A DNA stretch of 63,693 nt from contig NZ_WHOS01000040.1 in assembly GCF_013340935.1 (NCBI RefSeq), positions 1 through 63,693 of the forward strand, given 5' to 3'. This DNA is from Azospirillum melinis. GTDB lineage: Bacteria > Pseudomonadota > Alphaproteobacteria > Azospirillales > Azospirillaceae. The first letter of the stretch is position 1, and each line of letters starts with the position of its first letter. Below the pieces are notes generated by a model. It was not told the origin of the DNA. It made no database searches and saw nothing but the letters and a program-made list of their open reading frames with translations. Positions 8,368 through 15,739 of the stretch are shown piece by piece. The translations under genes and the position numbers were made by a program.

Positions 8368-9768
8368 TCACAGCTTGTAGGCGTTCTTGGCGAGGCGGTA
8401 GGCGAGGTCGACGGCCAGTTCCGCGGCCTCGTCCTCTTCCATCCGGTGCTCGGCGACCAGACGGGCGAGGAAGCTGCAATCGACGCGGCGCGACACGTCG
8501 TGGCGGGCCGGGATCGAGCAGAAGGCGCGGGTGTCGTCGTTGAAGCCGACCGTGTTGTAGAAGCCGGCAGTCTCGGTGATCATCTCGCGGTAGCGGCGCA
8601 TGCCCTCGGGGCTGTCGTGGAACCACCAGGCCGGGCCGACGCGCAGAGCCGGGTAATGGCCGGCCAGCGGCGCCAGCTCGCGGGAATAGCTGTCCTCATC
8701 CAGGGTGAACAGGATGATGGTCAGGTCGCGCTCGTTGCCGAAGCGGTCGAGCAGCGGCTTCAGCGCCCGCACATACTCGGTGCCGCTCGGGATGTCGGCG
8801 CCCTTGTCGCGGCCGAAGCGCTGGAACACCACGTCGTTGTGGTTCCGGAAGGAGCCGGGGTGGATCTGCATGACCAGACCGTCCTCCAGGCTCATCCGCG
8901 CCATTTCGGTCAGCATCTGGGCGCGGAACAGCTCGGCTTCCTCGGCCGTCGCTCCGCCGCGGCGGACGATGTCGAAAAGCTTCTCCGCTTCCGCAGGAGC
9001 CAGATCGGCGGTCGCCGCCGTCGGGTGGCCGTGGTCGGTCGAGGTGGCGCCATAGCTCTTGAAATACTGGCGACGGTCGGCCAGCGCGGCGAGGTACCCG
9101 TCCCAGGTCGCGGTGTCCTTGCCGGTGATGCGGGCCAGCTCGGCGAGGTTGTCGCAGAAGCCTTCGAACTCCGGATCGACGACCGGATCCGGACGGAAGG
9201 CGGTGATGACCCGGCCCTTCCAGCCGCTCTCGCGGATCGCCTTATGGTGCACCAGCGGGTCGAGCGGCGATTCGGTGGTCGCCAGCACTTCGAGGTTGAA
9301 GCGCTCGAACAGGGCGCGCGGGCGGTATTCCGGCTTGCGCAGGCACTCTTCGATCTGGTCGTAGATGCGGTCGGCGCTGGCAGCGCTCAGGCGCTCGGTG
9401 ACGCCGAACACCGTCTCGAAGGCATGGGTCAGCCACATCGAGGTCGGGGTGCCGCGGAACAGGTGCCAGTTGCTGGCCAGCAGGCGCCAGATGGCGCGCG
9501 AATCGGACGAGGTCTCCCCACCGTCCTTGCGCGGAACGCCCAGCTGCTCCAGCGGAATTCCCTGGCTGTAGAGCATGCGGAATGCATAATGGTCGGGCTT
9601 GACGAACAGGCTCGCCGGATCGGGGAACGCCTCATTCTGCGCGAACCAGGACGGATCGGTGTGGCCGTGCGGGCTGACGATCGGCAGGGCGGCGACTTCG
9701 CCGTACAGGCGGCGCGCGATGGCACGTTGCGTCGGGTCGCTCGGGAAAAGACGGTCGGGGTGAAGCAT
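8368..9768 (-). CDS. uxaC: Glucuronate (uronate) isomerase
   Basis: 466 residues, the normal length for UxaC, an amidohydrolase-fold isomerase. The N-terminal metal motif PHGHTDPSWFA (near residue 33) and the later MQIHPGSFRNHN and GPAWWFHDSPEGMRR segments are diagnostic. It interconverts glucuronate/fructuronate and galacturonate/tagaturonate, the first step of hexuronate catabolism. It is the first gene of a minus-strand operon uxaC-uxaA-transporter-kdgK. An operator with core ATATTAATAT lies about 90 bases upstream in the region shared with a divergent GntR gene. The expected next enzyme, tagaturonate or fructuronate reductase (uxaB/uxuB), is not in the window. The start follows a GAGG ribosome site. 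Confidence 0.93.
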   Translation of the reverse strand: MLHPDRLFPSDPTQRAIARRLYGEVAALPIVSPHGHTDPSWFAQNEAFPDPASLFVKPDHYAFRMLYSQGIPLEQLGVPRKDGGETSSDSRAIWRLLASNWHLFRGTPTSMWLTHAFETVFGVTERLSAASADRIYDQIEECLRKPEYRPRALFERFNLEVLATTESPLDPLVHHKAIRESGWKGRVITAFRPDPVVDPEFEGFCDNLAELARITGKDTATWDGYLAALADRRQYFKSYGATSTDHGHPTAATADLAPAEAEKLFDIVRRGGATAEEAELFRAQMLTEMARMSLEDGLVMQIHPGSFRNHNDVVFQRFGRDKGADIPSGTEYVRALKPLLDRFGNERDLTIILFTLDEDSYSRELAPLAGHYPALRVGPAWWFHDSPEGMRRYREMITETAGFYNTVGFNDDTRAFCSIPARHDVSRRVDCSFLARLVAEHRMEEDEAAELAVDLAYRLAKNAYKL

Positions 9769-9857
9769 CGGAAGCCTCTACGCTGCAAAAAGGGGTAAAG
9801 CAGGGTGGGGAAAGGCGGGGTCCGTGCGGGGGACCGTCCCTACCGGCTGGCCGTATA

Positions 9858-9872
9858 ATATTAATATATCAG
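9858..9872. promoter_or_regulatory. GntR-type operator 3 (uxaC / gntR divergent region)
   Basis: ATATTAATATATCAG, differing at one position from operator 2. It lies between divergent uxaC (start 9768) and the GntR gene (start 10082), so one site could control both directions. Confidence 0.65.
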
Positions 9873-10081
9873 ATCTGATTGCAAGCCCAATCGTTCCGCC
9901 GATGGGGCTTCGGGGCCGGTGAAGGCTGCGCCCAGTCGCCGCACCCGGCCCATAAGGAAAACCGGCGATGGGTTTGACGTTGACGAAGGGGGGCAGGTAG
10001 ATTGCTGGGGATGAGGAACATCTCGCGGGTGGCCGACCGCCGCCCCACGACATCTGTATGTTTGCCGCAAGGGAGCCATCG

Positions 10082-10852
10082 GTGAAGAAGGTCGCGACGA
10101 CAGAGGATGAAGGCGGCCTGACCTCCGCAGCCGTGCGCCGCCCCGCGGCTCCGGCCCCGGCGGTGCGCCCGCCGCGCCGCGCCGCCACCGTCGCGTCGCG
10201 CATCTACCGCGACCTGCGCGGCGAGATCGTCTCGCTGAAGCGCAAGCCCGGCGACGCCATCGCCGAGAAGCAGATCGCCGAGACCTATGGCGTCAGCCGC
10301 ACGCCGGTGCGCGAGGCGGTGCTGAAGCTGGCCGACGAGGGGCTGATCGAGATTTTCCCGCAGTCCGGCACCTTCGTGTCGCGCATCCCGCTGGACGCCC
10401 TGCCGGAAGCCTTCGCCATCCGCAAGGCGCTGGAGGAGGCGACGGTGCGCTATGCGGCGGCACGCGCCAGCCGCAGCCAGATCGCGGCATTGCGCGCCAA
10501 TCTGGAATTGCAGCGCGAGATGCAGGAAACCGCCAATTACGAGGGTTTCCATCAGGCCGACGAGGCCTTCCACGCGCTGATTGCGGAGATCGCCGGCTAT
10601 CCCGGCTTCTGGACGCTGATCCAGCAGACCAAGGTGCAGATCGACCGCTACCGCCTGCTGACCCTGCCGGTGCGCGGCCGCATCGCCGAGGTGATCGCCG
10701 AGCACACGGCCATCCTCGACGCGATGGCGGCGAACGACCCCGCCGCCGCCATCAAGGCGCTGGACGACCATCTGGACGATTTGCAGATCTCGGTCGCCGA
10801 CATCCGCCGCGACTACCCGCGCTATTTCACGGCGCCGGGTGATCCGATCTAA
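10082..10852 (+). CDS. GntR-family regulator, FCD subfamily (paralog 2)
   Basis: 256 residues from the GTG at 10082, preferred because AAGGGAG ends seven bases before it; an ATG at 10058 is in frame but lacks a ribosome site. It contains a GntR winged helix with YGVSRTPVREAVLKLADEG, the wing motif FPQSGTFVSRIP, then an FCD domain with HQADEAFH, AEHTAILDA and LDDHLDDLQ. Its DNA-binding helix is the same as in the other two paralogs here. It is divergent from uxaC, the classical position for an ExuR-like repressor of galacturonate/glucuronate use. It converges with the kduI-kduD-kdgF operon. Confidence 0.88.
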   Translation: MKKVATTEDEGGLTSAAVRRPAAPAPAVRPPRRAATVASRIYRDLRGEIVSLKRKPGDAIAEKQIAETYGVSRTPVREAVLKLADEGLIEIFPQSGTFVSRIPLDALPEAFAIRKALEEATVRYAAARASRSQIAALRANLELQREMQETANYEGFHQADEAFHALIAEIAGYPGFWTLIQQTKVQIDRYRLLTLPVRGRIAEVIAEHTAILDAMAANDPAAAIKALDDHLDDLQISVADIRRDYPRYFTAPGDPI

Positions 10853-10880
10853 AGGCCGATCTGAAAAGGCCGGAGCACCG

Positions 10881-10900
10881 GGCCGGTCCGAAAACCGGCC
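10881..10900. terminator. Hairpin between convergent gntR and kdgF
   Basis: GGCCGGT (10881-10887) and ACCGGCC (10894-10900) flank a six-base CCGAAA loop in the 79-base gap between converging genes. The position suits a bidirectional terminator; there is no T run. Confidence 0.4.
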
Positions 10901-10931
10901 TGCGCCGTGGCCAGGGCGTTTGACCGGGGAG

Positions 10932-11315
10932 TTATTTCGCGTCGGCTTCGGCGGCGTAGGCCACCGGCTCGCCCAGGAAATCCTCGCGGATCGGCGTGAA
11001 GATGTCGAGCAGGATGCCCGGCTCCAGCGCCACCACGCCATGCAGGACGTTGGACGGCACCATATAGCCGTCGCCGGTGTTCAGCCGCTTGGTGCGGCCG
11101 TCGATGGTGACGTCGAAGGACCCCTTCTCCACCACGGCGCACTGGACATGGGGATGGCGATGCTGCGCACCGATGGCGCCGGCCTCGAACTCCACCCGCA
11201 CCATCATCATCGTGTCGTTGTAGCCGAGGATCTTGCGGCGCACGCCGTCGCCCAGATCCTGCCACGGGATGTCGTCCGCGGTCAGGAACACATCGGTCGC
11301 CGTTGCGGTGGTCAT
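10932..11315 (-). CDS. kdgF: KdgF-like cupin (unsaturated uronate processing)
   Basis: 127 residues from MTTATATDVFLTADDIPW at 11315. It is a single cupin barrel with metal-binding HRHPHVQCAVVEKG (about residues 53-66), a mid GDGYMVPSNVLHG and the C-terminal LLDIFTPIREDFLG block shared with KdgF. KdgF catalyses ring opening of 4,5-unsaturated galacturonate/mannuronate to the linear 4-deoxy-5-keto form. It is the third gene of kduI-kduD-kdgF, so the operon covers opening, isomerisation and reduction of pectin-lyase products. A GC hairpin separates it from kduD and may set its level. The family assignment rests on motifs remembered from KdgF rather than on a search. Confidence 0.82.
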   Translation of the reverse strand: MTTATATDVFLTADDIPWQDLGDGVRRKILGYNDTMMMVRVEFEAGAIGAQHRHPHVQCAVVEKGSFDVTIDGRTKRLNTGDGYMVPSNVLHGVVALEPGILLDIFTPIREDFLGEPVAYAAEADAK

Positions 11316-11341
11316 CGTCCGGTTTCCTCCCCCGAAGAGAA

Positions 11342-11375
11342 AGCCCTCCTCCGCCCGTGATGGGCGGGGAGGGCT
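11342..11375 (-). other. Intercistronic hairpin between kduD and kdgF
   Basis: An almost perfect 15-pair stem (AGCCCTCCTCCGCCC against GGGCGGGGAGGGCT, one bulge or mismatch) with a GTGAT-type loop. On the minus strand it is followed by TTTCTCTT. This resembles an intrinsic terminator or attenuator placed inside the operon, so kdgF may be read at reduced level. Confidence 0.55.
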
Positions 11376-11383
11376 GCTTTGTC

Positions 11384-12142
11384 TCAGCGCGCCAGCCAGC
11401 CGCCGTCGACCGGCAGGATGGTGCCGTGGATGTAGTCGGCGGCATCCGACGCCAGAAACACCGCCGGGCCGCCGATGTCGGACGGTACGCTCCAGCGGCC
11501 GGCCGGGATGCGGCCGAGGATCTCGGCGCTGCGGTTCTCGTCGGCGCGCAGAGCCGCGGTGTTGTTGGTGGCGACATAGCCCGGCGCGATGGCATTCACG
11601 TTGATGCCCTTGCCGGCCCACTCGCAGGCCAGAAGCTTGGTGATGCCGGCGACGCCGCTCTTGGAGGCGGTGTAGGACGGTACGCGGATGCCGCCCTGGA
11701 AGGACAGCATGGACGCGATGTTGATGATCTTGCCCTTGCGGCCCGCGCCGATGGCGTAGCGGCCGAACGCTTGGCAGAGGAAGAACACCGTCTTGATGTT
11801 GAGGTTCATCACGGCGTCCCAGTCGGCCTCGCTGAAGTCGACTGCATCGGCCCGGCGGATCATGCCGGCGTTGTTGACCAGGATGTCCAGCCCGCCGAGC
11901 TTGGCGACCGTCTCCTCCACCAGCCCCTGGACCGGAGCGATGGAGGTCAGGTCGGCGTGGATGCCGAGGAACTTGCGGCCGGTCGCCTCGACCAGACCCT
12001 TGGTCTCGTCCAGCGACACGACGTCGACGGCGGCGATGTCGGCGCCGGCCTCGGCCATCGCCACGGCGATGCCCTGGCCGATGCCGGTGTTGGCGCCGGT
12101 GACCAGCGCCACCTTGCCGGTCAGGTCGAACGAAATGCTCAT
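11384..12142 (-). CDS. kduD: 2-dehydro-3-deoxy-D-gluconate 5-dehydrogenase
   Basis: 252 residues, the usual KduD length. It is a short-chain dehydrogenase with NAD-binding TGANTGIGQGIAVAMAEAG (residues 15-33), NNAGMIRR, catalytic serine in IASMLSFQGGIRVP and the YxxxK in SYTASKSGVAG. The GGIRVPSYTASK stretch is typical of KduD. It reduces 2,5-diketo-3-deoxygluconate to 2-keto-3-deoxygluconate after KduI acts. It is 45 bases downstream of kduI in a minus-strand operon whose promoter region holds operator 4. The product feeds the KdgK encoded about 6 kb away. Confidence 0.92.
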   Translation of the reverse strand: MSISFDLTGKVALVTGANTGIGQGIAVAMAEAGADIAAVDVVSLDETKGLVEATGRKFLGIHADLTSIAPVQGLVEETVAKLGGLDILVNNAGMIRRADAVDFSEADWDAVMNLNIKTVFFLCQAFGRYAIGAGRKGKIINIASMLSFQGGIRVPSYTASKSGVAGITKLLACEWAGKGINVNAIAPGYVATNNTAALRADENRSAEILGRIPAGRWSVPSDIGGPAVFLASDAADYIHGTILPVDGGWLAR

Positions 12143-12187
12143 GGTCGGTTCCCGTTCTTATCGTTTGGTTTCAAATCGGGGGGCGCG

Positions 12188-13024
12188 TCAGCGCAGGCGG
12201 TCCATGGCGACGAAGTCCATGTCCGTGAAGTCCTGGTTGTCGCCGCCCATCGCCCAGATGAAGGTGTAGTTGCGGGTGCCGACGCCGGAATGGATCGACC
12301 AGGGCGGCGAGATCACCGCCTGCTCGTTGGCGACCACGATGTGGCGGGTCTGCTCCGGCTCGCCCATCAGGTGGACGACGCGCGCCTCTTCCGGCAGGTC
12401 GAAGTAGAAATAGACCTCGCAGCGCCGGTCATGGGTGTGGCACGGCATCGTGTTCCACATGTTGTTCGGCTTCAGCACCGTCATGCCCAGAACCAGCTGC
12501 GCGGTGCGGACCACGTCCGGGTGGATCATCTGGTAGATGGTGCGCTCGTTCGACTGGGCCGGGTCGCCGAGATGCACGGCCTTGGCCTGGCCGATCGAGA
12601 TCTTCATCGTCTCGAACCGGGCATGGGCGGGCGTGCTGTTCAGGTAGAACTTGGCCGGCTCGCGGCGGTCCAGGCTTTCGAAGACGACGTCCTTGCTGCC
12701 CATCGCGACATAGAGCGCGTCGCGCGGCGCCAGCTCATAGACGGCACCGTCGACGGTGACGCGGCCGGCGCCGCCGACATTGACGACACCCAGCTCGCGC
12801 CGGTCGAGAAAGTTGGGCGAGCCGATCTCCTTGGAGGACTCCAGCTTCACCGGGCCGGCGACCGGCATGGCGCCGCCGACGACGAAACGGTCGATGTGGC
12901 TGTAGGTGAAGACGGTCTCGTCAGCCTCGAACAGGGTCGGGACCAGGAAATGGTCGCGCAGCGTCTCGGTGTCGAAACCACGGACCGCGTCGGGATGGGA
13001 AGCGTGCCGGACGGAGATTTTCAT
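12188..13024 (-). CDS. kduI: 5-dehydro-4-deoxy-D-glucuronate isomerase
   Basis: 278 residues, full length for KduI. It is a double-barrel cupin with the zinc site in MPCHTHDRRCEVYFYFDLP (histidines and glutamate). Other family blocks are HASHPDAVRGFDTETLRDHFL near the N terminus and the C-terminal SIHSGVGTRNYTFIWAMGGDN followed by DMDFV. It isomerises 4-deoxy-5-keto-uronate to 2,5-diketo-3-deoxygluconate. First gene of kduI-kduD-kdgF; AAGGAC precedes the ATG and a near-perfect palindromic operator lies 57 bases upstream. It marks this island as able to use pectate or oligogalacturonide lyase products, although no lyase is in the window. Confidence 0.95.
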   Translation of the reverse strand: MKISVRHASHPDAVRGFDTETLRDHFLVPTLFEADETVFTYSHIDRFVVGGAMPVAGPVKLESSKEIGSPNFLDRRELGVVNVGGAGRVTVDGAVYELAPRDALYVAMGSKDVVFESLDRREPAKFYLNSTPAHARFETMKISIGQAKAVHLGDPAQSNERTIYQMIHPDVVRTAQLVLGMTVLKPNNMWNTMPCHTHDRRCEVYFYFDLPEEARVVHLMGEPEQTRHIVVANEQAVISPPWSIHSGVGTRNYTFIWAMGGDNQDFTDMDFVAMDRLR

Positions 13025-13080
13025 GGGAGAGGTCCTTTTAAAATCTGTGCAGCCGGCGTCCCGGCGGGTCTGGCGCCATC

Positions 13081-13097
13081 ATACTAATATACTAGTA
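13081..13097. promoter_or_regulatory. GntR-type operator 4 (kduI promoter)
   Basis: ATACTAATATACTAGTA. The 16-base part TACTAATATACTAGTA is palindromic except for one base pair, the most symmetric of the six sites; on the minus strand it contains ATATTAGTAT. It lies 57 bases upstream of kduI. Confidence 0.7.
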
Positions 13098-13220
13098 AGC
13101 CGGGCAAGCTCTAATGATGGAGTGCCGGACATTTCAGGCGGCGGAGGGTGCGACAAAGTCGCTGGTCCGAGCGGGCTCCGGAGGCAGCGCCGGGAGGGCG
13201 CGTTGCACCGGCTTCAAAGG

Positions 13221-13235
13221 TAATATATTAGTGAT
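13221..13235. promoter_or_regulatory. GntR-type operator 5 (mgsA promoter)
   Basis: TAATATATTAGTGAT, containing the perfect palindrome TAATATATTA, 26-40 bases upstream of the mgsA start. The core differs from ATATTAGTAT at the last two bases. It lies about 130 bases from operator 4, so the divergent kduI and mgsA promoters could be repressed together. Confidence 0.6.
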
Positions 13236-13260
13236 CGGTCTTCGTCAGGAGTGTCCAGCC

Positions 13261-13728
13261 ATGACCGCCCACCAGCCCGCCCAGCAGCCCGTCCCGCCGC
13301 GCAAGCGCATCGCCCTTGTCGCCCACGACGCCCGCAAGGCGGACCTCATCGCCTGGATCGGCGCCAACATCGCAGCACTGGACGGCCATGCCTTCTGGGC
13401 GACCGGCACCACCGGGCAGAAGGTGCGCGCCGCCCATCCCGGCCTGGACATCACCCCGCTGAAAAGCGGCCCGCTGGGCGGCGACCAGCAGATCGGCGCG
13501 ATGATCGCGGAGGGGCGGATCGACCTGCTGGTCTTCTTCGTCGATCCGATGACCGCCCAGCCGCACGATGTCGACGTGAAGGCGCTGACCCGGCTGGCGA
13601 CGCTCTACAACATCCCGATGGCCTGCAACGAGGCGACGGCCGACATGATCGTCTCCTCCGCCCATTTCGCCAGCGGCTACGCCCCGCGCGCCGCCAGCTT
13701 CACCGATTACGAAACGCGCAAGCTGTGA
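13261..13728 (+). CDS. mgsA: Methylglyoxal synthase
   Basis: 155 residues from ATG at 13261 (AGGAG upstream), matching the length of known MgsA proteins; longer in-frame upstream starts would run through the operator. Active-site signatures are clear: ALVAHDARK, ATGTTGQKV, SGPLGGDQQIGAMIAEG with the catalytic aspartate, FFVDPMTAQPHDVDVKAL, and ACNEATADMIV. It converts dihydroxyacetone phosphate to methylglyoxal and phosphate, a bypass that frees phosphate when triose phosphates accumulate. It is divergent from kduI and has its own operator copy, tying it to uronate breakdown, whose KDPG step yields a triose phosphate. Confidence 0.93.
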   Translation: MTAHQPAQQPVPPRKRIALVAHDARKADLIAWIGANIAALDGHAFWATGTTGQKVRAAHPGLDITPLKSGPLGGDQQIGAMIAEGRIDLLVFFVDPMTAQPHDVDVKALTRLATLYNIPMACNEATADMIVSSAHFASGYAPRAASFTDYETRKL

Positions 13729-13743
13729 GCGCGTCCCGCCCGC

Positions 13744-14502
13744 TCATTCCGTGAAATATTGCGGATAGCTCCGCCGGACCTCGGCGATGCCCAGCTGCAG
13801 GTCGGTCAAATGGTGGCGCAGCTCGCCCACCGCGCGGTCGGGGTCGCGGGCGGCAACGGCCTCGACGATGGCGCCATGTTCGGCCAGCGCCTTGTCCATC
13901 CGGCCGGCCGCCGGCAGGGTCAGGTGGCGGTAGCGGTCGACCTGCCGCTTCACCTGCTGGGTCACCGCCCAGAAGCCGGGATAGCCGGAGATCTCCGCCA
14001 GCAGGGCGTGGAACGCCTCGTCGGCCTCGTGGAAGCCGTCGAAATTGCCGGACTCCTTCATCTCGCGCTGGAGTTCCAGGTTGGCGCGCAGCCGTGCCAC
14101 CTGGCTGCCGCTCGCCAGTTCGGCGGCGTAGCGCACGGTGGCCTCCTCCAGCGCGCGGCGGATGGCGATGGCCTCCGGCAGGCCGCTGATCGGGATGCGG
14201 GCGACGAAGGTTCCAGATTGCGGGAACACCTCCACCAGACCTTCGTCGGCGAGTTTCAGCATCGCCTCGCGCACGGGAGTGCGGCTGACGCCATAGGTTT
14301 CCGCCACCTCCTTCTCGATCACCGGGTCGCCCGGCTTGCGCCGCAGGGAGACGATGTCGTCGCGCAGGTCGCGGTAGATGGTGCCCGAGACCGTGGCACC
14401 GCGGTGGGCGGGCCTTGCGGTGGCGCTGGCGGGCCGGCGGCGGCGGCGCCGCACCGGTGCGGCCACGGCCACCATGTTCGTATCGCCCGCGTTGGAGTCC
14501 AT
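13744..14502 (-). CDS. GntR-family regulator, FCD subfamily (paralog 3)
   Basis: 252 residues from the ATG at 14502 (GGGA seven bases upstream; a TTG at 14538 is also in frame). After an Arg-rich leader comes a winged helix with YGVSRTPVREAMLKLADEG and FPQSGTFVARIP. The FCD domain carries HEADEAFH, AEHGAIVEA and LRHHLTDLQ. It shares the DNA-contacting helix with paralogs 1 and 2, but residues lining the FCD pocket differ more, hinting at a different inducer. Operator 6 lies about 50 bases upstream, consistent with autoregulation. It converges with mgsA, leaving only 15 bases between stops. Confidence 0.87.
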   Translation of the reverse strand: MDSNAGDTNMVAVAAPVRRRRRRPASATARPAHRGATVSGTIYRDLRDDIVSLRRKPGDPVIEKEVAETYGVSRTPVREAMLKLADEGLVEVFPQSGTFVARIPISGLPEAIAIRRALEEATVRYAAELASGSQVARLRANLELQREMKESGNFDGFHEADEAFHALLAEISGYPGFWAVTQQVKRQVDRYRHLTLPAAGRMDKALAEHGAIVEAVAARDPDRAVGELRHHLTDLQLGIAEVRRSYPQYFTE

Positions 14503-14548
14503 AATCGTCCCATTCAATTCATCGGCGGTCGATACCAAAAGGCCGCGC

Positions 14549-14563
14549 TTACTAATATATCGC
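14549..14563. promoter_or_regulatory. GntR-type operator 6 (GntR paralog 3 promoter)
   Basis: TTACTAATATATCGC; on the minus strand the core reads ATATTAGTAA, one base from the consensus ATATTAGTAT. It lies 47-61 bases upstream of the paralog 3 start. Confidence 0.6.
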
Positions 14564-14656
14564 TGCGCGTCCGCAGGCGGAAAGTCTTTTGCCGCATGAA
14601 ATTCGTGGGTGGGGGAGCGGGCACGGCGAAGCGCCCACCCCCCGAAACCGGACCCT

Positions 14657-15673
14657 TTACAGCTTCGCCGCCGCGTCGAACACCGCGTGGCTGTAGGCGC
14701 CTTCCGGCTTCTTGGAGATCACCGGGGCCGACGCGCCCGACATCAGGATGCCGACGGTGCGGTCGAAATCGGCCGGGTCGAGATAGCCGGTGCCCTTGGC
14801 GCCGCCCTCGATCAGCTTGGCGACCTCCTGCATCATGGTGGTCTGGTGTTCCTCGGTCTGGGCGCCGGTGGTGTCGTTCTCCAGCACGATCTTCACCGCC
14901 TCGACCTGGTTCTTGGCGGCGTATTCCCAGCCCTTGGCCGAGGCCTTGACGAACTTCGCCAGCTTCTCGACGATCTTGGGATCGGACAGCGACTTCTCGG
15001 TGGCGTAGAGGCCGTCCTCCAGGGTGGCGACGCCCTGGTCCTGATACTTGAAGATCGTCAGTTCGTCGGCCTTCATGCCGGCTTCGATCAACTGCCAATA
15101 TTCGTTGTAGGTCATGGTGGAGATGCAGGCCGCCTGCTTCTGCAGCAGCGGATCGACGTTGAAGCCCTGCTTCAGAACCTTCACGTCCGGGCTGGAGCCG
15201 GAGGTGGAGTAGCCCAGCTTGCTCATCCAGGCCAGGAACGGATATTCGTTGCCGGAGAACCAGACGCCCAGCGTGTTGCCCTTGAAGTCCTTGGGATCCT
15301 TGATGTTGGCGTCCTTGCGGCAGGTCAGCATCATGCCCGACTTCTGGAACATCTGGGCGATGTTGACCAGCGGCACGCCCTTTTCGCGGCTGGCGAGCGC
15401 CGACGGCATCCAGTCGACGATCACGTCGGCGCCGCCGGCGGCGATGACCTGGGTCGGGTTGATGTCCGGGCCGCCGGCCTTGATGGTGACGTCCAGCCCG
15501 GCGTCCTTGTAGAAGCCCTTGGCCGCGGCGACGTAATAGCCGGCGAACTGGGCCTGGGTGACCCATTTCAGCTGGAGCGTCAGCGCATCGGCGGCGGCGG
15601 CCGGCGCCCCCCAGCCGGCGAGGCCGGTGAGCGCGGTGGCGGCGAGCAGGACGGCGGAGGCAAGGGTCTTCAT
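14657..15673 (-). CDS. ABC importer substrate-binding protein (SsuA/THI5-like)
   Basis: 338 residues. An N-terminal signal peptide (hydrophobic stretch ending near AAAADA, about residues 1-29) precedes a type II periplasmic binding fold of the NMT1/SsuA group. Typical motifs are LQLKWVTQAQFAGYYVAAAKGFY and AGLDVTIKAGGPDINPTQVIA, where the first reads as the usual strand and helix at the pocket. Related proteins bind hydroxymethylpyrimidine precursors of thiamine, riboflavin, nitrate or sulfonates. No TPP or FMN riboswitch was found upstream of the operon, so the ligand is left open. Last gene of the minus-strand operon ATPase-permease-permease-binding protein, 66 bases after the second permease. 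Confidence 0.85.
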   Translation of the reverse strand: MKTLASAVLLAATALTGLAGWGAPAAAADALTLQLKWVTQAQFAGYYVAAAKGFYKDAGLDVTIKAGGPDINPTQVIAAGGADVIVDWMPSALASREKGVPLVNIAQMFQKSGMMLTCRKDANIKDPKDFKGNTLGVWFSGNEYPFLAWMSKLGYSTSGSSPDVKVLKQGFNVDPLLQKQAACISTMTYNEYWQLIEAGMKADELTIFKYQDQGVATLEDGLYATEKSLSDPKIVEKLAKFVKASAKGWEYAAKNQVEAVKIVLENDTTGAQTEEHQTTMMQEVAKLIEGGAKGTGYLDPADFDRTVGILMSGASAPVISKKPEGAYSHAVFDAAAKL

Positions 15674-15739
15674 CGCGTTCGATCCTCTTCTGGCTGGGTT
15701 TTGTTTTGTGGCTGCGAAAGGATGGCAAAAGGACGGATG

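Noticed and set aside
5578..9798. A very long plus-strand reading frame (about 1,400 codons) across the kdgK-uxaC region
   Set aside because: It is antisense to four well-recognised genes, has a low-complexity Gln/Arg/His/Gly/Ala-rich translation and no ribosome site; it results from GC-rich codon bias on the opposite strand.
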